Positions 56,960 through 64,000 of a stretch of 64,000 bases of DNA are shown here, piece after piece. The position numbers and the translations under genes were made by a program. The notes below the pieces were generated by a model, which had not been told where the DNA came from, ran no database searches, and saw nothing but the letters and a program-made list of their open reading frames with translations. The DNA is from Inia geoffrensis (lineage: Eukaryota > Chordata > Mammalia > Artiodactyla > Iniidae), in assembly GCA_036417435.1 (NCBI GenBank), contig CM070899.1, forward strand, positions 67,163,001-67,227,000, given 5' to 3'. Every line of letters begins with the position of its first letter. Position 1 is the first letter of the stretch.

Positions 56960-58560
56960 TTTGCTTGTTCCATCAGTTATGAAAGAGAGGTGCTAATCTC
57001 CTACTTGGATTGTAAACTTTTCTCTCTCTTCTTGTATTTCTTTTTTGCTTTATTTTAATGCTATGTTATTAGGTGCTTCCAAATTTAGAACTGCTATCTC
57101 TTCTTGCTGAATAAACCCTTCACCATTAAATGTTCTCTCTCTAGTAATGCTTTTTGTGTTATATTTTACTGTCTGATAATAGCGTGGCAATACCAGCTAT
57201 TAGTATTTGCATGATATATTTTTATAAAATGCCTTTTTATCTTTTGACACAATCATATATTTTTCTTATTCCATAAGTGCAAATTAGTCACTGATTTTTG
57301 AAAGTTGAACCAACTCTATTTCTTCCTCTTAATATCTTGCTAAATACAAATACTTAAGATTTTTGCATTTATATTCATGAGATTGCCCTATAATTATGTC
57401 CTTGTTGAATTTAATTATCAAGATTATGTTGGCCTCATAAAATCAGTTAAAGTATTTCCTCCTTTTCAGTTCTGCTAAAGACTTTATATAACATGTGTTA
57501 TTTCTCCCTTATTTGGTGAAATTCACCAGCAAAGCCATGTAGGCCTATGTGTGTCATGAACTTTAAAGTTAGATTCATTTAAATAGATATCAGTTGTTTA
57601 TAATCTTTTTCCTTTTAATATTTCTGATCCTTATGACTTTTGGTGGGGCCCTTGTAGATGCTTGCGATTTTGTCATTTTTTTAATCCAGTCTGATTCTCG
57701 TATCATTTAGAACATTTTTTTTAATTCAATGTACTTATTAATATATTTGGGTCTAAATGTACCATAATACATTTGTGTTCTATTTGCCTTTATTCTTTCT
57801 TCTTTTTCTCCCCTTTTTATTAAGCATTTTTTATTTTCCCCCTTCTATTGACTTTGATTTTACTCTTTTTTACTATTATTGTTAACATTAGATTTAGGTA
57901 TTTAGGTATTTTTCATTGCTTTTCATTCTTCTCACTCTTTCCTACATATCAGCATTCCACTGGAGATTCCTTAAAGGCTAAATTTTTTGTTACTGAATTT
58001 TAGGTAAAGATAATTTCACTGTTGTTTGGCTTCTAATATTTTGATTAAGAAAGCAGATTTTAGTCTAAGCAGTACTCTTTCAAAGGTGATTCCTTTTCTC
58101 TGGTTGCTTTTATAATTTTTGTCCAGTTTTCAGCAGCTTTATTATGATATGCTTAAGTATGGATTTCTTTTTCTTTCTTGCATGGGGTTAATTCACAAAC
58201 TTTGAATCAGTTGCTTGCTCTCAGATAGCTGTGCAAAGATCTCAGCCATTATCCATTCATATAATCCTTCTACCTCTTTCTCTTCCCTCTTTCTGGGAAG
58301 CTCATTAAATTTATCACAAAACTCTCTTCTATTTTTATTCTTTCAGTTCTCATTTTATTCTATTTTCTTCTGACCAGTCTTTCACGAATTCTATCGTCAG
58401 CTGTGTCTAATCTGCTATAAGCCCATCCTTTGCGTTCTTAAATTCAATTAATATATTTTTTGGTTCTCTAACTTCCATTTGGTACTTTTCTGTACTTTCC
58501 CAGTTATCTGCTGCAATCTCCATCTTGACTTTTATCTCCTTGGGCTCAGTTAGCATATTT
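56960..58560 (-). mobile_element. Ancient L1/HAL1-like sequence, minus strand
   Basis: Plus-strand phrases CTCCTTTTCAGTTCTGCTAA, AAATTCACCAGCAAAGCCAT and TTACTGTCTGATAATAGCG are antisense L1 ORF2 hallmarks. CTGTGTCTAATCTGCTATAA near 58403 is an L1 ORF1 or HAL1 hallmark. Decayed. Confidence 0.6.
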
Positions 58561-58687
58561 TAAATTTTGTGTTTCTGTTACTTTTAATTCATGTTGCCTT
58601 ATCTCCACACATGCCTTATTTTGTGATGGACACCAAATCTGCAAGACTGTTTGTGAAATACTTTGAGGTCTTGAACTCCAACTTCTG

Positions 58688-58766
58688 CCCACCTATGCCT
58701 ACAGGAGGCCATCAGAAATATTGCTCAGTTGCTCAGCTACCTCCTACAGAATTCTCAAAAAAACCC
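58688..58766 (+). repeat. 78-bp direct repeat, copy A
   Basis: It starts CCCACCTATGCCTACAGGAG, continues GCCATCAGAAATATTGCTCA, and ends in ATTCTC plus an A run. About 93 percent identical by eye to copy B at 60397-60476. The flanks of the two copies do not match. Origin unknown. Confidence 0.85.
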
Positions 58767-58769
58767 AAG

Positions 58770-59540
58770 GGGCAAGTGATTCCAAACACAGGTTTATCTA
58801 TCTAGGCATCTTTTCTTTCCAGACTCCTGGCTGCAAATTTTCACTATTTTGTTAGTTTTTTGATGGACTTCAAATTGATTTTTTTGAAATAATTTTGTCC
58901 ATTTTTTTCTTTCTAAGTGTCCTAAGTTGAAGAGTTGGTCCAAATGACCTTACCTGGCATTATTATAAATGGAAATCCCTTCTTGTTACTGAAGTCATTT
59001 ATATTCTAACTATATAGGAACCTGACTTTTTGTAAGAAAAAAGGTGGCTTGATAAGGGTGAAGATATGTGGGAACTGTGGTAAAACAAAACGAAACAATC
59101 TTGTGTAACTTTTTTTTTCCTTTAAATTCCACTTGAGTGTTATGTTCACATAAAATGCTTTTCTTTCTTTTCTGGAGGGTGGCAAAATAGCTCTTACATG
59201 CAAAATCTATGCTGCAGTAAAGTCATTTCGATGACAATTAACATTGTTTGAATCAAAAGTAATGTCAAGCTGCTTTATACACTTTCATTACTATCAGAAG
59301 TTAAAAGAAGTGAATCCTTCATTTCCAAATTTGCACTGGATGTACTTTCCAAACTTACACTATAATTCCAGCAGGATTTTTCGGACCTTGATGAAATTGC
59401 AAGGGAAACTTCTATATCTAAAAATATATTTGTGCAATTGTGGAATTTCCAAACTTCAATTGGAAATGATTTGCGATGCAATGATGTTAATTTTTGAGTA
59501 GAAATACTGTGGACATTTGTTTTCTCTTAAGTATCTATAT
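58770..59540. other. AT-rich intergenic sequence
   Basis: No gene or repeat recognised. Confidence 0.4.
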
Positions 59541-59544
59541 AATA

Positions 59545-59620
59545 TTTTTGGTTTTGGCCTCTTGGCCTACAAAGCTTAAAATATTTACCATCTGGCCCTT
59601 TATAAGTTTGCTGGTCCACA
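59545..59620. mobile_element. hAT (Charlie-type) element fragment
   Basis: GGCCTACAAAGCTTAAAATA followed by TTTACCATCTGGCCCTTTAT and TTTGCTGGTCCACACCCTA is one end of the hAT family also seen at 62255. Confidence 0.6.
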
Positions 59621-59943
59621 CCCTAATACTTCAAACTGGTAGGTTTTCCCTCATTTTGAGTTATTACTTAAGTGAAATGAGATGCCCTTTCCTCAATGCA
59701 TCCTTCATTTTGTTCTCCTCAGAGTTCCTCTCACAAATACATTTATATAGTTTCTAGGCTATGTAAGATCTGTAATGTGCAATTTCATCTGATTCTGTGA
59801 GACTTTCTCACTTTGAAGAAACAGATTTTCTTTCAGTTATAAATTGATATACACTAGAACTCATTCGAAGGCCCTTCCCACTGTCACTGCATTAACGGTG
59901 ACTCAAGCATGACTACTCTGGTCATATTCAAATGGAAAAGCCT

Positions 59944-59946
<3 letters not shown>

Positions 59947-59981
<35 letters not shown>
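59947..59981 (+). repeat. (CA)n microsatellite
   Basis: About 16 CA dinucleotides followed by TATAT. Confidence 0.97.
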
Positions 59982-59985
<4 letters not shown>

Positions 59986-60396
59986 TCTCACACAGTTTCT
60001 TTCCCTTTTGAGTCCAGCAGCCACTGGATTCCACTGCTTCTGTGATATTTCCTAGACGAGCTACCACAGTCAGCACACTCATATAATGTCTGTCTAGTAC
60101 AGGTTCTCTGACATGTATTTTAAAGATTTCTTTACAAAGGCTCTCTCTTATCTGGTACAAATATAATTTTTCATTACAGGTAGTTTTCTGACATTTACTG
60201 AGATTTACTCTAGCACTTAGTGCTTTCTCACTCAATACACATATATGATTTCACTCTGTGTGAATTTTGTTACACTTGGAACTGTGACTTGGAAGTGAAG
60301 GAAATGCACAATCACTGCATTCATAAAGTATACCCCCACTATGAACTCTGATGTGCAACTGTGCTAATATCTATTGCTGTGTAAATTACCCCCAAA

Positions 60397-60476
60397 CCCA
60401 CCTATGCCTACAGGAGGCCATCAGAAGTATTGCTCAGCTGCTCAGCTACCTCCTACCAAATTCTCAAAAAAAAACC
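60397..60476 (+). repeat. 78-bp direct repeat, copy B
   Basis: CCCACCTATGCCTACAGGAG, then GCCATCAGAAGTATTGCTCA, ending TTCTC plus nine A residues. See copy A at 58688. Confidence 0.85.
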
Positions 60477-60479
60477 CCA

Positions 60480-62250
60480 CTTACTACATTTCTGAGGTAC
60501 AGGAATCTGCAAGGGATTCAGCTCTGCCTGTCAGAAATTTTCCGCTTAGCTTTTTTAGACTTTCTAAGCTACAACATTTAATTAATATCTTGACAGGAAG
60601 ACTGGCTATTCTTTCAAACCTCCAATTTTGTAACTCCAGCCCTATGCAATCATTAAAAGCATAGCTGGTTTCTTTTTCCCTTAACATGGCCCTCTGCCTG
60701 GGCCAAATCCAGATCCCCAGACTATGCCCTGATACTGCAAAGGAAATCAGGGAGATTTAAAAAAAAAAAAAAAAAAAAGTTTTTTGATCTTCCACTAACC
60801 TCTGAATAGTTCTGCCCTCTGTGAGACTGAAGTCTATTTTAGAGTCAGTCATTTCCATATCACATTGATGCCTTTAAAAATATGGCCTTCGAAAATTATC
60901 TTGCTTTTATATGTTAGATGGTGTAGTTTTACCTGCTGTGACCTACTACATCCCATTGAAAATAGAACCTCTACATCGTTTGTAAGGCAAATATTAGAGT
61001 GGTTTGAAAATGACGACTTTGGAAAATTCAGGATGTATAAAGTTAGAATACTAAAAAACGTTCTACAGTGCAAATTACTTTTTCCTCCAATTCCTTGCCC
61101 TATTCCCTTTATTATCATTTTCCTATTTCTTTGATAGAACCCTTTTATTCACAAAAAGGGGAAGAAGGAATTGTAAATACTTGAATTTTCTAGGAAATAA
61201 CATTAAAATTTCCTTACTAACAAGCCCAGATCTCTGCCATTAAAAAGCTTCGTTTTAACTAGATTGTTACAATGGATGATTATAAAATTGCTCAGTAACT
61301 ATCAAGCCTACATGACATAGTTATGAGTTTAAATTTGAATACCAAGGCTTTTTCTATGTAATTAAGCCTTACCATATGAAATTTTTCTTCTGGAAACTCC
61401 ATTTTGTCCTCCCTAGATGGAATACAAAAGCACATGACTGGGAATAAATCTGTCACACTTGCGCTTCAGAGATTTGTATAGTTGGCTAGCTTCTGGATAG
61501 CCTGATTCTTAAAAAGCTCCCACAAGTGATTCTGATGTATGGAAACCATTGCTATAAACAGAAAAACACTCAAAGGCCAGCACATTCTTAAAACTTGAGA
61601 AAGGTTATTTTTACCTGAAGGAATTTGTTTGAACTTAAGTATGAATCTATTAGGATTTGCCATTATAAGCTTCATATAGCACCTAAATATAGACTAAAAA
61701 CCACCAAAAAGGTTTCAGAAGTAGAGACCTACAGTTTGAAGAAATGATCCATTAAATGATGGTCACATACTTCTAGATCCATTATGGACATGATTTTATT
61801 TTAGGGTTAGCACTTTAAAGATATTAGCCACTTCATTAACCTATATAACAACTTATTGACATGCTTATTATATGATCATGATTAATATATAGTGTGTAGA
61901 GATGGCAATTACTGCCCTCAAAAATATTACTTTAAGTTATCCTTAAGAAGAGAAATAAAGCTGTGAAAGCAATTCAGTTCTGATGTATAAAATTATATCA
62001 TCATTCCTACCTTCTAGATGCAATGTTTTAATAATTTATTATGATCTTTCAAAAAACTATTCCACATAGCTCTCATCACTTACAACTAAAAAAAGATGAT
62101 CCCCTTTGGGAAAAAAGGCAGCATGAACAGCGGGCAACTGTCATCATCCTTCATAAAATTTTACTTTGACCTACATTACTTTGTGTTACTCTATCATACA
62201 TTATTCCACATGGATAAAACTTGGAAGATCCTAATTCTACTAACCATCTG
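60480..62250. other. Unique AT-rich intergenic sequence
   Basis: No gene recognised. A poly-A of about 20 nt is at 60759-60778. The mirrored ORFs at 60849-61134 on both strands show no family resemblance. Confidence 0.4.
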
Positions 62251-62254
62251 AGGC

Positions 62255-62472
62255 AGGGATCAATCAACTCAGCTCTGTGGACCAAATCCAGCCCGCTGCC
62301 TCTTTTTTTTAATAAACACAGTTTTATTAGAATGCAGTCGTGTTAATTTATTTCTATATTGTTCTGGTTATTTTTGCACCACAGCAGAGTTGAGTAGTGC
62401 CAGAGACTGCATGACCTACAAAGTCTAAGACATCTACTGTCTGTTCTTTCACCAGAAAGTTTGCTCACCATG
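62255..62472. mobile_element. hAT (Charlie-type) non-autonomous element
   Basis: GGATCAATCAACTCAGCTCT with GGACCAAATCCAGCCCGCTG at one end, CAGTTTTATTAGAATGCAGT and AGCAGAGTTGAGTAGTGCC inside, and AAGTTTGCTCACCATGATC at the other end: a near-complete copy. Confidence 0.78.
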
Positions 62473-62537
62473 ATCATAATTATCTAAGTGGATTTTAAAG
62501 TAACTTACAAGTCATTTTGCAATAAAGAATTGGATAG

Positions 62538-62647
62538 GGACTTGCCTGGTGACGCAGTGATTAAGAATCCGCCTGCCAATGCAGAGGACACATTTCAAGC
62601 CCTGGTCCGGGAAGATACCACATGCCGTGGAGCAACTAAGCCTACAA
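62538..62647 (+). mobile_element. CHR SINE, 3'-truncated
   Basis: It starts GGGACTTGCCTGGTGACGCA, passes the tRNA-like B box (CATTTCAAGCCCTGGTCC), and breaks off after CGTGGAGCAACTAAGCC. The body and tail are missing. Confidence 0.88.
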
Positions 62648-62812
62648 AGACATTTATTTGGATAAAATGAAATACCAAGAATCTAGAGATAAGGGAAATT
62701 AAGAGCTCCAAATTTGAAACTGATAAGATAGTTTAAAAACTGCTAAGGACCTAAAAAATACTAAATAGTTAGGATAGAACATTTAGTTCAAGGTCATAAG
62801 AAAATGATCTGG

Positions 62813-62891
62813 GGGGGTGGTATGTATATATATATATATATATAAATATATATATTATTGATACTATGTATAAAATAGATAACAGAAAAAA
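62813..62891 (+). mobile_element. Tiny L1 3'UTR-derived insertion with target-site duplication
   Basis: About 79 bp with a G run, a (TA)n run, ATACTATGTATAAAATAGAT and an A tail, bounded by the perfect 15-bp direct repeat AAGAAAATGATCTGG (62798-62812 and 62892-62906). The ACTATGTATAAAATAGATAAC phrase is typical of an internal part of artiodactyl L1 3'UTRs. Confidence 0.7.
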
Positions 62892-62906
62892 AAGAAAATG
62901 ATCTGG

Positions 62907-64000
62907 TGAGTACAGATACATAACTAAAACTAATTTTGATGAATTAGTAAAGCAATTAGTAAATATATCAATTGCTAATCCAACATCACTTGTGCTGGAA
63001 TAAGATTTAACACAAAATAGAAATTTGAAAAAATAGGTTTTAACACTAAAGGAATCTTAACTAAGTATCAAACTATTAGAACAAGAAAGCCATTATTAAA
63101 TAGTTCATAATAAATTTATGAATAAATTTTATGAGGCAAATAAAGCTGAATAGAAAAACTATACTGTGGGAATAAACAAGTATTAGGTCGTTTCTAAAGT
63201 ACAAATTCCTTGACAACTACTTACAGCAGAGGTGCGTATACTGCAGGTCTTGGCACTCTTCTAATGATGAGTAAAAAATAACTAAACCAGAACTGCCAGC
63301 TATGCATTAATTTCAAGGTTTATAATTTTATACATTAAACTTAGTTATAACTGAAATCCTACCTTTGACTACCATTGATTAGCTTTTCAAAATCATTCCT
63401 ACTGCCTGCAAAATTTCTACAGGCTAATATTGAACATTTTAAGACTTAAACAATGTGAGAACTGTGGATCCCTCCCACCCAGCGCCACCCCCCAAACACA
63501 CCCCAAGAGTTAAAACTAATATTGTAAGGGAAAAGAAAATGGACTCATGCTTATAGGATGATGATGAGGACCAACTGAATAGTGGATATTCCCAAAGTTC
63601 CTTAGTTAGTAGATTTTTAACTGCTTTACAAAGATCATGGTACTTGGGTCACATCTAACGACTGCATATTGGATACAAGATGTCATTAATGCTTGTACAG
63701 TCTTCTCAACTACACGCAGATCCTACCATAAGAAATCAATTTTGAAGAGTAGTTCCTTCCCTTATTAAACCTTAGAAAATTTTATTTTCAGACATTTGAT
63801 AAATTGAAAATGCTAAGAACTTTAACAGTTCAGACATAATAAAAAATTTTAAGTGTCCCATAAAGTTCTGAAACAAATCAGAAATTGTTCAGCCTAAGAA
63901 TTAAGGTACTTAATTAAAAGGATTAAACTCAAGATAAACAAATACAATGATTCAGGTCAAACTGACCTCACCATGTCCATAGAATCTGACAACATATACC
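62907..64000. other. AT-rich intergenic sequence to the window end
   Basis: No gene or repeat recognised. Confidence 0.4.

Noticed and set aside
60849..61134. 89-codon frames on both strands at nearly the same place
   Set aside because: No family resemblance, AT-rich context, and mirrored frames suggest chance.

Overview
The window is mammalian nuclear DNA and almost certainly cetacean (or its close relative, hippopotamus). The evidence is at least thirteen tRNA-derived CHR-type SINEs, in the short form with an oligo-A tail and the long form with a (TAAA)n-like tail, plus young L1 elements of cetartiodactyl type, on a background of old mammalian repeats (MIR, L2, hAT, MaLR-like LTR, ancient L1). 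I find no intact protein-coding host gene. Most open frames are L1 ORF1/ORF2, their antisense shadows, SINE shadows or simple repeats.

Layout. 1-568: 3' part of an L1 ORF2. 1.0-2.3 kb: an old LTR-like repeat and an ancient L1 carrying a hAT element and a CHR SINE. 2.86-10.58 kb: a full-length plus-strand L1 with a repeat-expanded 5'UTR, ORF1, ORF2 and poly-A, disabled by few lesions. 10.6-13.6 kb: mostly unique, with hAT and MIR fragments. 13.6-17.0 kb: ancient L1 containing a CHR SINE and a younger L1, which itself contains another CHR SINE, all with target-site duplications. 17.75-18.41 kb: minus-strand retropseudogene of a ZMYM2/ZMYM5-like MYM zinc-finger gene. 19.06-26.03 kb: an LTR-like repeat split by a 6.65 kb minus-strand L1 with a 14-bp target-site duplication and an open ORF1. 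26.0-31.5 kb: largely unique.

31.5-33.6 kb is the functional highlight: two complete 106-nt U6 snRNA genes, convergent (tail to tail), each with a TATA box, PSE and distal octamer, embedded in two inverted arms of about 0.5 kb. Both look like genuine Pol III type-3 genes rather than the common promoterless U6 pseudogenes.

33.6-64 kb: unique DNA with scattered MIR, L2, hAT, CHR and old L1 sequence. It includes an L1 with a probable short 3' transduction (43.65 kb), a SINE that appears to have carried flanking DNA with it (49.0-49.6 kb), a decayed endogenous-retrovirus pol fragment split by a hAT element (53.3-54.2 kb), and an unexplained 78-bp direct repeat (58.69 and 60.40 kb).

Limits: repeat family names come from recognition of the sequence, not from a database search. 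Old-repeat boundaries are approximate.
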